NCBI GenBank assembly: GCA_003225175.1
Contig: QIBA01000058.1
Coordinates: forward strand, 1-64,000
Direction: 5' to 3'
Length of the DNA: 64,000 nucleotides
Source: Acidobacteriota bacterium
GTDB lineage: Bacteria; Acidobacteriota; Terriglobia; Terriglobales; Acidobacteriaceae
The notes under the pieces were generated by a model. It was not told the origin of the DNA. It made no database searches and saw nothing but the letters and a program-made list of their open reading frames with translations. Every line of letters starts with the position of its first letter. Within the stretch, counting starts at the first letter, position 1. Shown here piece after piece: positions 30,971-41,400 of this stretch. A program made the translations under genes and the position numbers.

Positions 30971-32941
30971 TTGAACCTCGAAGAGTTTTTGCAGTTTCTC
31001 GCGGAAGAACGCGAATTCGATCTGCGGGGATATAAACCCACCACACTGGAGCGGCGAATCCGCAAGCGCATGGGGCAGCTTGCGCTTCCTGACTACACTA
31101 CATACGTCGACTACGTTCGCGCGAATCCGAGCGAAACCAATCAGCTTCTCGACACCATCCTCATCAATGTAACCGAATTCTTCCGCGATCCCGAGGCCTG
31201 GGACGTGATTGCGAACAGTATCCTCCCTTTTTTACTCAAACGTCTGCGCACCGGCGACAGCTTTCGCGCGTGGGTGGCAGGCTGCTCGAGTGGTGAAGAA
31301 GCCTACTCGCTGGCGATTCTTGTGGCCGAATTTTTTGGGCCACGCATCACAGAATTCGACATCAAGATTTACGCCACCGACGTTGACGATTCTGCCCTGA
31401 ACACAGCGCGTCGCGGAGAGTATCCGGCTGAGCGACTCCGGCGAGTGCGTCCAGAATGGCGGCACAAGTACTTTTCGTCAGCTACCTTGCCGCGCGTGCA
31501 TCGCGACATTCGCCGCATGCTCATCTTTGGACGCAGTGACCTCGCGCAGGACGCGCCCATTTCGCATGTGCAGATGATTGTCTGCCGCAATGTTCTGATC
31601 TATTTTGATTCCATCACGCAAATGCATATCCTGAATCGGCTACATTACGCGCTTGATCCAGGAGGAATACTATTTCTCGGCAAATCCGAGTCGAAGCTCA
31701 GCAATTCGACGATGTTCAAACCCGTCGATTCCCGCTGGCGCATCTTCCGCAAGAACCACGCCGAAGAAGGTAGGGAGATACGTCGTTCGTCTTCGTCCCG
31801 GAAGGATGAACCCATGACACCCAATGAAAAGTCCCCTCGCGAAGAAGAGCTGGCCCGAGTAAAGCTCTATTACTCCGCCCTGCTCGAAGTTCTGGAACCG
31901 GGCATCTTTTCGCTAGACGGCAATGACGTGCTGCTTACGGAAAACAAATCGGCCCTGGCGCTATGGGGACTCTCAGGCAGCAAATTGGTCGGCCAGCATA
32001 TTGCCGAGTCTGCCCTGGCGTCGCGCTGTCCCGAATTGGTCCAACGGCTGGAAGAGAGTCATCGTAATCCAGGGAAGCAAGTCAAATTCGATTGTGCTGT
32101 CAAGGTCGATGACGGACAACACATGCTCGCGGTCAGTATTCGTCCTGTGAATGGCGAAAACGGCCAGCGCGCAGGTTCGCTCATCTATGCCGAAGACATA
32201 AGCCATCGCGAAAAACTGCAAACCACGATCGAACAACTCGAGGCTACGGGCGAAGAACTGCAGTCTGCCAACGAAGAGCTGGAAACGACCAACGAAGAAC
32301 TGCAATCCACCAATGAAGAGCTCGAAACGACGAACGAAGAACTGCAGTCCACGAATGAAGAGCTCGAAACGACAAATGAAGAGCTGCAATCGTTAAACGA
32401 AGAGCTGGAAAACATGAATGAGGAACTCGAGTTCCGCACCCGCGAACTCGATTCTGTGAACAGTCGCTACGCCGAGACCCTGGAGCGCATGCCGTGGGCA
32501 GTCACGGTCCTTGATTCAGATGGAAAAGTGCAATTCTGGAACTCGGCGGCAGAGAAGCTCTTCGACATCCAGGCAAACTCAGTGATCGGCCTGGAACTCA
32601 GTCAGCTTCCCATCCAGCCGGAGGTGCGCGATGGGCTGGTGCGACGCCGCAAAGCCATCGTGGAACGCAACACGCCCATGCTGCTACGCAACCAGCAGCT
32701 CAAAGTAAAGCGCTCGAACTTGATGTTCGACGTCCATCTCACCCCGCTGAGCCGCGACGGCGGCAGACCCAGCCTGCTGCTGATGTTCGCACCCCAACAG
32801 CCGGAGAACGTCGCGCGACAATCCGCAACTTCCGGAAACGGAAACCCCAGCGGCGGGAACTCGAAAGGCGTGCAGCGAAAGAACAACGCGAGGAGCAAGA
32901 CCGGGAGTAGCGGAAAGAGTTCTGCGAACCGAAAGAAGTGA
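30971..32941 (+). CDS. CheR methyltransferase fused to PAS domains through a long heptad coil
   Basis: This 656-residue protein starts at TTG 30971, just after the cheB stop codon, with a G-rich ribosome site (gatgagg). An N-terminal CheR domain (residues 1-270) shows 'FDLRGYKPTTLERRIRKRMG', 'NVTEFFRDPEAW', the SAM motif 'VAGCSSGEEAYSLAILVA' and 'VQMIVCRNVLIYFD'. A PAS domain (about residues 295-405) follows, then a coiled coil of repeated NEEL-ETT and NEEL-QST heptads (residues 425-500), and a second PAS ('YAETLERMPWAVTVLDSDGK', about residues 500-600). The tail is Gly/Ser/Lys-rich. It is probably a signalling methyltransferase whose PAS domains sense a ligand or partner. Confidence 0.92.
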   Translation: MNLEEFLQFLAEEREFDLRGYKPTTLERRIRKRMGQLALPDYTTYVDYVRANPSETNQLLDTILINVTEFFRDPEAWDVIANSILPFLLKRLRTGDSFRAWVAGCSSGEEAYSLAILVAEFFGPRITEFDIKIYATDVDDSALNTARRGEYPAERLRRVRPEWRHKYFSSATLPRVHRDIRRMLIFGRSDLAQDAPISHVQMIVCRNVLIYFDSITQMHILNRLHYALDPGGILFLGKSESKLSNSTMFKPVDSRWRIFRKNHAEEGREIRRSSSSRKDEPMTPNEKSPREEELARVKLYYSALLEVLEPGIFSLDGNDVLLTENKSALALWGLSGSKLVGQHIAESALASRCPELVQRLEESHRNPGKQVKFDCAVKVDDGQHMLAVSIRPVNGENGQRAGSLIYAEDISHREKLQTTIEQLEATGEELQSANEELETTNEELQSTNEELETTNEELQSTNEELETTNEELQSLNEELENMNEELEFRTRELDSVNSRYAETLERMPWAVTVLDSDGKVQFWNSAAEKLFDIQANSVIGLELSQLPIQPEVRDGLVRRRKAIVERNTPMLLRNQQLKVKRSNLMFDVHLTPLSRDGGRPSLLLMFAPQQPENVARQSATSGNGNPSGGNSKGVQRKNNARSKTGSSGKSSANRKK

Positions 32942-33146
32942 TTACTCACTTCGCAAGGCGGGGGCTTGCAGAGATAGGGCTGTCCAATACTACCGTCATC
33001 CTTCTATGGCGTTAGACGCTGCCGAAAGATTCTTTGCAAGCATCGCGGGATTCTTCCGCCCAATTACGGCACGATTCACGCTTTGTCAAAACCGTGCCCT
33101 CCAAAACCCAGAAGGCTAACAGCTAATTTGGATAAGCTATTGGTTT

Positions 33147-33692
33147 CTAGGCGGCCCTGCGCTGCGACTTTTTCATCTGTCTGAACGCGGCGTCTGGACC
33201 TTTGCACCCCAGCACCTTGAACTTGGTCCCATCGTTGGTATGGTAATTGACGAAGAACTCCTCGACTTCTTTCAGCAGGGAGCGGTTCAGATCACTCACC
33301 GAACGTACATCGGAATGTGTGTGACTTGATTCGGCGACCGCCAACAACCGGTCATTGCGCTGCGTCTTGCCATCCTCTTTTTGCTCACCCTCAATCATGC
33401 CGATAACCCTCGCCTGAACGACACATCCCGGAAAAGCCGGCTGGTCCATAAGGATGAGAACATCGAGTGGATCGCCATCCTCAGCCTCTGTAGATGGAAT
33501 GAAACCAAAATCATGAGGAAAGACCATCCCCTCGGGCAGAACTTTCTTCAGCATAAAAACACGCTGCTCAGGATCGAACGCATATTTGTTGCGGCTGCCT
33601 TTGGGTGTCTCGATCACAACGCGAACGTTCTGCTTCTCATCGATCGCCTCGAGCCGAGCAGGATTGGCCATTCCCGACTTTTTCTTTGCCAC
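33147..33692 (-). CDS. Family I inorganic pyrophosphatase, divergent subfamily
   Basis: This 181-residue protein shows the family I core: 'VVIETPKGSRNKYAFD', 'MVFPHDFGFIPSTEAEDGDP' and 'DPLDVLILMDQPAFPG'. The E. coli-type segment 'GEDAKLVAV', with Asp102 and Lys104, is replaced by 'QRNDRLLAVA', giving Asn and Arg at those two places, and the preceding loop is extended with Lys/Glu. This pattern is shared by a recognised subfamily, so it may still hydrolyse PPi, perhaps with altered kinetics. It lies 130 bases from a divergent LytTR regulator, and a second, canonical pyrophosphatase is encoded 1 kb away. Confidence 0.88.
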   Translation of the reverse strand: MAKKKSGMANPARLEAIDEKQNVRVVIETPKGSRNKYAFDPEQRVFMLKKVLPEGMVFPHDFGFIPSTEAEDGDPLDVLILMDQPAFPGCVVQARVIGMIEGEQKEDGKTQRNDRLLAVAESSHTHSDVRSVSDLNRSLLKEVEEFFVNYHTNDGTKFKVLGCKGPDAAFRQMKKSQRRAA

Positions 33693-33822
33693 TCGTTATC
33701 CTCCAGATTTCCCTCTTAGGAGTGGATGTGGAGGAGCGATGCCCGGCTGCCTTGGCGAGTTCCGCCAACGGAGTCGTAGACGGCGCATTCCCTAGCCAGC
33801 GTTTATACTTCAGTTCAGTTCC

Positions 33823-34596
33823 ATGGCTATCTCCACCATCATCGTTGACGACGAGCAGCTCTCCCGCGAAGAGCTGACTTATCTACTGAAGAGCGTTGGC
33901 GATGTCGAGGTGGTCGCGCAGGGAAGTAACGGGGTCGAAGCCATCCATCTTATCCGCGAGCACAACCCCGAGCTCGTGTTCCTCGATGTTCAGATGCCTG
34001 GGCTTGATGGGTTTGGGGTGATCAAGAAGTTAGTCGATAAGAAGCATCCCCTTCCGCAGATCGTTTTCGCTACGGCATTCGACCAGTACGCCGTCCGGGC
34101 ATTCGAGGTGAACGCCGTGGACTATCTGCTCAAGCCGTTCGACAAGAAGCGGGTGGTTCAGTCAGTGGAGAAGGCAAAGCAGAAGCTTTCAGCAGCGCCG
34201 CCATCGAGTGAGCGTCTGGAATCTCTCATCAACCTTCTGGAGCAGCAGCAGAAGCCGCAGCAGCAGAAGATCCTGCTGCGATCGGCGGGAAGGTTGATCC
34301 TGGTGGATCAGAAGGACGTATGTTTCGCCACGATCGACGAAGGCGTGATCACCGTAGCGACCTCCAGCATGGAAGGACATTCCAACTGCCGGACGCTGGA
34401 AGAACTGCTTGAAACCCTTGATCCCAACCTCTTCTGGAGAGCCCATCGCTCGCACGTGGTGAACATCAACCGGATCAAGGAGGTCCTGCCCTGGTTCAAG
34501 AGCTCCTACCAGCTTCGCATGGACGATCGCAAACACACCGAGCTGCCGGTCAGCCGGGCGCAGACGAAGCGCTTGAGGGAGCTGTTTGGCTTGTAG
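33823..34596 (+). CDS. LytTR-family response regulator
   Basis: This 257-residue transcription factor has an N-terminal receiver domain (residues 1-120) with acidic pocket 'IIVDDEQLSREEL', phosphoacceptor Asp55 in 'LVFLDVQMPGLDGFG', and the Lys in 'YLLKPFDKKR'. A Gln-rich linker ('LLEQQQKPQQQKILLRSAG') leads to a LytTR DNA-binding domain ending 'FWRAHRSHVVNINRIKEVLP' and 'LPVSRAQTKRLRELFGL'. The usual LytS-type kinase is not encoded nearby. It is flanked on both sides by pyrophosphatase genes pointing away or towards it, which is unusual but may be coincidental. Confidence 0.93.
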   Translation: MAISTIIVDDEQLSREELTYLLKSVGDVEVVAQGSNGVEAIHLIREHNPELVFLDVQMPGLDGFGVIKKLVDKKHPLPQIVFATAFDQYAVRAFEVNAVDYLLKPFDKKRVVQSVEKAKQKLSAAPPSSERLESLINLLEQQQKPQQQKILLRSAGRLILVDQKDVCFATIDEGVITVATSSMEGHSNCRTLEELLETLDPNLFWRAHRSHVVNINRIKEVLPWFKSSYQLRMDDRKHTELPVSRAQTKRLRELFGL

Positions 34597-34689
34597 TGTT
34601 CGCTGGGAAATTAATCTAGAACGTCTTTTCAAAGCGCCGCTAACCACGCCGGAAATCCCTTGCTCTCTGCTCGATTATTTGGGCATTCT

Positions 34690-35238
34690 CTAACTGGTCT
34701 TACCCGCTGCCCGTCTTTGCTGCTCGGAGTAGGCCCTCTGACTCTCGGTTATGAGCGCCCGCGCGGCCGAGGCATCCTGCCACCCTTTGGTTTCGACGCG
34801 TTTGCCTTCCAGATCTTTGTAGATGGAAAAGAAGTGCATGATTTCGCGAAGGATGTGGGGATAAATCTCAGAGTAGTTCCAGACGTCCTTATAGCGCGGA
34901 TTGCACTTGCCTACCGCCAGCAATTTCTCGTCATGCACACCCTGGTCAAGCATGTCGAGAACTCCGATGGGACGTACTTCCATCACGCATCCAGTAAAGC
35001 TGGGACTGTCGACCAGGATTAAAACATCCAGGGGATCGCCATCATGGCTGAGCGTGCTCGGTAGAAACCCATAGTCGCCAGGAAAGTGCACCGGGGAGTA
35101 AAGGTTGCGGTCTAGGCGAAAGACATGGAGTTTTTTGTCGTACTCATACTTATTGATGGATTGAAGGGGAATCTCCACCACCATGTTTATAACTTCGGGT
35201 GCTTTATCCCCGAGCGGGAGGGCGACGTAATCGATCAT
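34690..35238 (-). CDS. ppa: Family I inorganic pyrophosphatase, canonical
   Basis: This 182-residue enzyme hydrolyses PPi to drive biosynthesis. The active-site strand 'VVEIPLQSINKYEYDKK' is followed by 'FPGDYGFLPSTLSHDGDPLD' and 'RPIGVLDMLDQGVHDEKLLA', so the Asp and Lys residues of the E. coli enzyme are all present. 'YKDLEGKRVETKGWQDASAA' is the usual C-terminal motif. ATG 35238 was chosen over a longer frame because upstream codons overlap the divergent purS promoter and do not match the family. The shared gap with purS is 47 bases. Confidence 0.93.
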   Translation of the reverse strand: MIDYVALPLGDKAPEVINMVVEIPLQSINKYEYDKKLHVFRLDRNLYSPVHFPGDYGFLPSTLSHDGDPLDVLILVDSPSFTGCVMEVRPIGVLDMLDQGVHDEKLLAVGKCNPRYKDVWNYSEIYPHILREIMHFFSIYKDLEGKRVETKGWQDASAARALITESQRAYSEQQRRAAGKTS

Positions 35239-35285
35239 TCTGCCAGTGTATCGTTCGGGCTCCCGTATAATCGACGCAGGATTCG

Positions 35286-35531
35286 ATGAAGGCACACGTT
35301 TACGTCACCCTCAAAACCACGGTTCTCGATCCCCAGGGAAAAACAATTCAAGGCGCTCTGAAAAAGATGAATTATGTGGGCGTGGAAGACGTCCGTCAGG
35401 GCAAGTACTTTTTGCTGACGCTGCAACCGAATCTTGAGAAGGAAACAATACGAGCAGAGGTCGAGCGCATTGCCCGCGAAGTGCTCACGAATCCTGTGAT
35501 TGAGGAGTTTGCCTACACGCTCGAAGATTAG
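35286..35531 (+). CDS. purS: Phosphoribosylformylglycinamidine synthase subunit PurS
   Basis: This 81-residue small subunit starts 'MKAHVYVTLKTTVLDPQGKT' and contains 'VRQGKYFLLTL', then 'LTNPVIEEFAYTLED', the standard PurS ends. PurS bridges PurQ and PurL in the FGAM synthase complex of purine synthesis. In many bacteria purS-purQ-purL are adjacent; here glmS follows instead, so purS is isolated. The gene starts 47 bases from the divergent pyrophosphatase, whose substrate PPi is a by-product of nucleotide synthesis. Confidence 0.94.
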   Translation: MKAHVYVTLKTTVLDPQGKTIQGALKKMNYVGVEDVRQGKYFLLTLQPNLEKETIRAEVERIAREVLTNPVIEEFAYTLED

Positions 35532-35673
35532 GCACGAGCAGCTTTTCGTCGTCCCCCGCGTAACCTGCCCCCAGCGAAGGAATTCAGGTAAGCTCCTGAA
35601 CAGCAACTCGCATCCATAAAATAGGATTGCTTCGGCCATAAGGTCTCTCCCAGAAGTTGAGGAACTTCCACGT

Positions 35674-37545
35674 ATGTGTGGCATCGTCGGGTACGTAGGT
35701 CAGAAGAGCGTGGTCCCGGTAATCATCGAGGGTCTGCGCAAGCTTGAGTATCGCGGGTACGACTCCGCGGGGATTGCCGTCGCCGGTAACGGAGATGGAC
35801 TTCAGGTCCGCCGTGCGGAGGGCAAGCTGCGGAATCTGGAAGAGGTCATCCGCCACAAGCCTCTCGAAGGCTCATACGGCATTGGGCACACGCGCTGGGC
35901 CACCCATGGACGTCCTACGGAAGAGAATGCTCATCCACATCGCGACTGCACGGGACGCGTGGTGGTTGTTCATAACGGTATTGTCGAAAACTATCTCTCG
36001 CTAAAGAAGAGGCTGATCGAAGAAGGGCATAAGTTCTCAACCGAGACAGATACCGAAGTCATCGCTCACCTGATTGAAAATGCTCTGAAGAGCGGCAACG
36101 GCACGCGTCCTTCACTCGAAGAGGCGGTCCGTAAGACTGTGAAACAGCTCACCGGCGTTTTCGCGCTCGTGGTTATCAGCGCCGATGAACCGAACAAGAT
36201 CGTTGCAGCTCGCAACGGACCGCCGGCCGTAGTTGGCCTTGGACAGAACGAATACTTCGTAGCTTCGGATATTCCGGCGATTCTTCACCATACTCGCGAT
36301 CTTTTCTTTCTCGCCGATGGTGACCTGGCGGTAATTACTTCTTCGGGCGTTCACCTCACGGATTTCGACGGCAAAGGGATTCAAAGGAAAGTGCAGCGCG
36401 TGACCTGGGATCCAATCCAGGCGGAAAAAGGCGGCTTCAAGCACTTCATGCTCAAGGAGATTTATGAGCAACCGCGTGCCGTCCGCGATACCACTTTGGG
36501 ACGCATCTCGCAGGACTCCGGCAAGATATTCCTCGAAGAAATGGAAATCAGCGAGGACGAGTTCCGCAAAGCGAACAAGGTAAATATCGCTGCATGTGGA
36601 ACCAGTTGGCACGCTGGTCTCGCCGGCAAGTTCATGATCGAACGACTCGCCCGTATGCCGGTGGAAGTGGATTATGCCAGCGAATATCGCTATCGCGATC
36701 CCATAACAGGACCTGATGCCCTAACGCTGCTAATTACACAGTCGGGCGAAACCGCCGATACGATCGCAGCCCAGCGCGAGTCCAGGGCGAAAGGCTCCAA
36801 GACGCTCGCGATCTGCAACGTAGTTGGCGCGATGATCGCCCGTGAAGCTGCCGGAACGATCTACACTCACGCTGGTCCCGAAATCGGCGTTGCTTCAACG
36901 AAGGCATTTACGGCGCAGCTTACGGCGCTGTTCCTGTTTGCGATGTTTCTCGCGCAAAAGCGGAATCAATTAAGCGAGCAACAATCGATCAAGCTGGTGC
37001 AAGAGCTCACCAAACTTCCAGGAAAGCTGGAATCGATTCTGAACCACGACGAGGCCTGCGATCATTTGGCCAGGCAATATCAGAAAGTCGGGGGTTTCCT
37101 GTTCCTGGGCCGGGGCATTCACTATCCCATCGCGCTGGAAGGCGCTCTCAAGCTCAAAGAGATCAGCTACATTCACGCGGAGGGCTATCCTGCGGGGGAG
37201 ATGAAGCACGGTCCGAACGCGCTGATTGATGAAAATCTTCCTGTCGTTGTTCTCGCGACGAAAGATCCCGACGATCCCGATTCGGTGCTGCGGTATGAAA
37301 AAACCACCTCAAACATCAAGGAAGTCACAGCGAGATCGGGCAAAGTGATTGCTATTGCTACGGAAGGGGACGAAGAAATTCGCGAGTCCGCGGACCACGT
37401 CTTATATGTGCCAAAAGCTCCAGAGTTGCTGCTTCCGATTCTGGAAGTCGTCCCCCTGCAGCTTCTGGCGTATCACATAGCAGTCCGGCGAGGCTGCGAC
37501 GTGGATCAGCCGCGAAACTTGGCTAAGTCCGTCACCGTCGAGTAG
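35674..37545 (+). CDS. glmS: Glutamine-fructose-6-phosphate aminotransferase
   Basis: This 623-residue enzyme makes glucosamine 6-phosphate, the entry point to peptidoglycan and LPS amino sugars. It starts 'MCGIVGYVG', with the N-terminal-nucleophile Cys next to the start Met. The glutaminase domain continues with '[19 protein letters not shown]'. Two SIS domains follow ('[20 protein letters not shown]', '[16 protein letters not shown]', '[20 protein letters not shown]'), and the protein ends '[15 protein letters not shown]', the invariant C-terminus. The length is standard. No glmS ribozyme is apparent in the 142-base leader. Confidence 0.97.
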   Translation: MCGIVGYVGQKSVVPVIIEGLRKLEYRGYDSAGIAVAGNGDGLQVRRAEGKLRNLEEVIRHKPLEGSYGIGHTRWATHGRPTEENAHPHRDCTGRVVVVHNGIVENYLSLKKRLIEEGHKFSTETDTEVIAHLIENALKSGNGTRPSLEEAVRKTVKQLTGVFALVVISADEPNKIVAARNGPPAVVGLGQNEYFVASDIPAILHHTRDLFFLADGDLAVITSSGVHLTDFDGKGIQRKVQRVTWDPIQAEKGGFKHFMLKEIYEQPRAVRDTTLGRISQDSGKIFLEEMEISEDEFRKANKVNIAACGTSWHAGLAGKFMIERLARMPVEVDYASEYRYRDPITGPDALTLLITQSGETADTIAAQRESRAKGSKTLAICNVVGAMIAREAAGTIYTHAGPEIGVASTKAFTAQLTALFLFAMFLAQKRNQLSEQQSIKLVQELTKLPGKLESILNHDEACDHLARQYQKVGGFLFLGRGIHYPIALEGALKLKEISYIHAEGYPAGEMKHGPNALIDENLPVVVLATKDPDDPDSVLRYEKTTSNIKEVTARSGKVIAIATEGDEEIRESADHVLYVPKAPELLLPILEVVPLQLLAYHIAVRRGCDVDQPRNLAKSVTVE

Positions 37546-37602
37546 ACAACGTAGGGTTCACAATTTGTATCTGCCAAACCGTGCTGCTCGTCTAATAAGG
37601 TA

Positions 37603-38288
37603 GTGCTCTCCTATAAGTCTCAGGATAAAAACATAGGCGTGGTGGTCTATGAGCCGCAGCGCTCTGGAACTTTTCCAGCTCTGCTGGTTATTCACGGCTC
37701 CTCCGGCCCGGTCAGCTCTTTTGTCGGTGCATATGCCCAGCAGCTCGCGAATCTTGCTTATGTCGTCTTCTTCGTGCGTTACTTCGATGCGACTGGAACA
37801 ATATGGGCCAGCATCTCTGGAATTCGCACGGACTTCATTACCTGGTTGGTTACATTGGCCGATGCTGTGACTTTCGTAGAGCGACATCCCAAAGTTGATC
37901 CGCGGCGGATCGGAATGCTGGGCGTCTCGCTCGGCGGATACCTCTCGCTGTCACTTGCGTCTAAGGATCGTCGGATCACCGCTGTTGCCAGTCTCATGGC
38001 CGGAATGCCGCCTGAGATTGTCGCCGAAACTACGTACATGCCACCGACACTGCTGCTGCACGGAGAAGCAGATGCGACGGTGCCCATCAGCGAAGCGCTC
38101 GTGGTTGAATCACTGCTCAAGCGACTCGGAACCAAACACGAGCTGAAGATATATCCGGACAGGGACATAGCTTCACGGGTCTGGCGCAAATGGACGCTCT
38201 TACGCGAACACTGCGTTTTCTGAACCAGCACTTGAAGCAGCAGAATGCCGCATTTGGGCTGAGCGATCTGCTGCTCAGCTTCCGCTGA
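37603..38288 (+). pseudogene. Dienelactone-hydrolase-like alpha/beta hydrolase, frameshifted near the catalytic His
   Basis: The frame from GTG 37603 encodes an alpha/beta hydrolase with nucleophile motif 'GVSLGG' and the acid Asp in 'LLHGEADATVPISEALV'. Near 38155 it changes to a non-homologous tail ending at 38223. In the next frame the expected sequence continues: 'GQGHSFTGLAQMDALTRTL' then 'RFLNQHLKQQ', with the catalytic His in GHSF, ending at TGA 38288. Adding one base after 38156 (tat-cc-gga) restores 'YPGQGHSF'. It is therefore a single-base deletion or a sequencing error. If real, the product lacks its catalytic His. It follows glmS by 57 bases. Confidence 0.8.
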
Positions 38289-38425
38289 TCACCATCCAGC
38301 AAACTACAGGCGCTCGATATCCTCGAGTAGCTCTCGTGGGCTGATGTCTTTGAACTAGGCATCGGGACATTGCGCCGAGTAATCACACTTCACTCGGTTC
38401 TGTTCTAATAGAGAGCTTGCAGCCT

Positions 38426-41400
38426 ATGGACTTTCCGCTCAAGTTCGAGTTCCACGTCTCTCGCGCGGCGCGCCAGCGCTACGGCTTTGAGGAGGAACTG
38501 TTCTCGTGGACCGGCAACGTGTTGTTTGCGAACGTTGGTGCCAGCCGCCGCTTTGCCGAAAAGATGAATAGACAGCGTGATGTGGAACGCGATCCAGAGC
38601 GGACGATCCACGCCGGCGCGCTGAACGCGATGGCGCTAATTGACGAGTTGCTGCACGCGTTAATCGCGCAGTACCGCCGTCAACGAGATCCGAAAGTGAT
38701 GATTGATGCGCTCGCGTGGTTCGAAGATCAGGTCGGCCGTGACTCGGTAGAGAGCACTCTGCTTGCTTTCACGGATCAGTTTCCACCGCTCGATGTGTAT
38801 ACGGGCAAGCAATCTGCCAGTGAATGGCTAAACGCTTCGAGCGGGGATACGTCTCGTCGCGCAGTCGCTCTCGAAGAACTGATGATGCTCTGGTTGGCAA
38901 ATTCCAATCCGGCGTTCCATCGCTTCAAAGAACTGTTCGACGATTCGGAGCTCAAGAAGAACACGGCTTATCCGAAGATCACCTCGAACCTGAAGGAATA
39001 TTTCAAGACTCGCCCGGGCTTCGGTCCGGCAAATCAGAACCTTATTGATCTGCTGCGCGCGCCCGCACTGGCATCGCCTGATTCTCTCGAAGGACAGCTT
39101 GCCTACATGCGTGAGACATGGCCAGACGTGCTGGGCGAGATGATCCGGCGCATTCTGGTGGCTCTCGATATTTTCAAAGAAGAAGAACTCGCGATCTGGA
39201 TGCGCTTCCATCCGGCGGATCACGCTGCCCACTTTGGATTGCCGCAGGATCGCGGTGATTCCAGCGCCGCAGCTGTTCCGCATTACAACCTGAAAGAGCC
39301 AGAGTACGAACGCTTCAGTCCCGATGTGGACTGGATGCCGCGAACGGTAATGATTGCCAAGAGCACCTTCGTATGGCTCGATCAATTATCGCGGGCCTAT
39401 CAGAGGCACATTCACCGCCTCGACCAGGTTCCAAATGAGGAAGTCGATGCACTCGCGCGGCGCGGATTCAATGTGCTCTGGTTGATTGGGGTCTGGGAGC
39501 GAAGCAAGGCTTCACAGAGAATCAAGCAGCTTACTGGAAACCCCGACGCCGCAGCTTCTGCGTATTCGCTATTCGACTACACCATCGCAGATGAGCTTGG
39601 AGGCGAAGGCGCGTACTTCAATCTGCGAGATCGCGCCGCCGCCCGTGGGATTCGCATGGGCACTGATATGGTCCCGAACCACACCGGTATCGATTCGCGC
39701 TGGGTCGCTGAGCATCCCGACTGGTTCATCTCTCTTCCTTATCCTCCGTTTCCCGCTTACCGGTTCGATGGGCCCGATCTTTCTACAGACGGCCGCGTGG
39801 AAATCAAGATCGAAGATCACTATTACAACAAGACGGATGCCGCCGTTGTCTTTCGTCGCCGCGATCGCTGGAGCAGCGAGACGCGATACATCTACCACGG
39901 CAACGATGGGACAAGCTATCCCTGGAATGACACCGCGCAGTTGAATTATCTGAACCCCGAAGTTCGGGAGGCGGTGATTCAGAAGATTCTCTACGTTGCT
40001 CGGCTGTCTCCGGTGATCCGCTTTGACGCTGCGATGACGTTAGCCAAGCAGCATTACCAACGGCTTTGGTATCCCGTTCCGGGAACCGGCGGCGCGATTC
40101 CGTCGCGTGCTGAGCATGGACTCACCAAGCCGGAATTCGACGCGGCCATACCAAACGAGTTCTGGCGCGAGGTGGTGGATCGGTGCGCGGCCGAAGCTCC
40201 GGGCACCCTCCTCCTTGCGGAAGCCTTCTGGCTGCTCGAAGGATATTTCGTGCGAACGCTGGGCATGCATCGCGTGTACAACAGCGCGTTCATGAACATG
40301 CTGCGCGATGAAGAGAACGCGAATTATCGCAACGTGATCAAGAACACGCTGGAGTTCGATCCGGAAATTCTCAAGCGCTATGTTAATTTCATGAACAATC
40401 CCGACGAGCGCACGGCTGTAGACCAATTTGGGAAGGGGGACAAGTACTTCGGGGTCTGCACGCTGATGGCCACGCTGCCTGGATTACCGATGTTTGGACA
40501 CGGACAGGTGGAGGGCTACACCGAGCGTTATGGAATGGAGTATCGCCGCGCCTATCACGACGAGTCTCCGGATCCGTGGCTCGTGTCGCGCCATGAGCGT
40601 CAGATTTCTCCTTTATTGCACCGGCGCGGATTGTTCGCGGAAGTGCGCAATTTCCTGCTCTATGATTTTTACAGCGATTCAGGCGCGGTGAATGAAAATG
40701 TTTTTGCCTATTCGAATGGAGAAGGGAGCCGGCGAGCGCTGGTCATCTACAACAACAAATTTGCGGATGCGCACGGCTGGATTCGAATCTCCAGCGCCTA
40801 TGCCGAGAAATTCCCGGACGGAGGCAGAGCACTTCGACAGCGTGATCTCGCGAGCGCGTTCGATATCTCTGGCGATGGGGCGCAGTTCGTGGCTGCACTT
40901 GACGCAGTAACCGGGCTTGAACACATTTACAGCGGCCGCGAGTTGAAAGAGAAAGGAATGCGATTCGATTTGGGCGCGTATCAATGTCACGTGTTCATGG
41001 ATTGGAAACATCTCCGCGATGACGTCAGTCATCCCTGGCGTGAGCTCTACGAGCACTTGCGCGGACGAGGCGTCGCCAGCCTGGCAGACGCGATGCGCGA
41101 CCTGCAGCTTAAGCCTGTGCATGATGGGCTGTACGCGATTCTCGATGCGGTGCTTATCGAGCAGCTCTTCGATGTTCCGCGAATCGAAAAAGAGCCGGCG
41201 GGAAAGGAAGGTGCTCCTGTACTTGAAGGCGCGGCTGTATCGACAAAGAAGACTTCGGCAGAGAAGTCGAAACAAGAGCTCGTGAGCGGCGATGGGCACT
41301 CGTCTCACTTAAGAAAAGAGCGGCTCGATGAACTCATCCAGCGTTTGCACTCAATGCTGTTAGCTGCTCAAGGTCTCATTTCAGGTGAGTCGGCCGAGTC

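Noticed and set aside
32250-32430. CRISPR-like tandem repeats
   Set aside because: They are in-frame 21-base coding repeats of a heptad coiled coil, with no spacers.
35530-35673. glmS ribozyme upstream of glmS
   Set aside because: The 142-base leader shows none of the conserved core; glmS ribozymes are mainly a Firmicutes feature.
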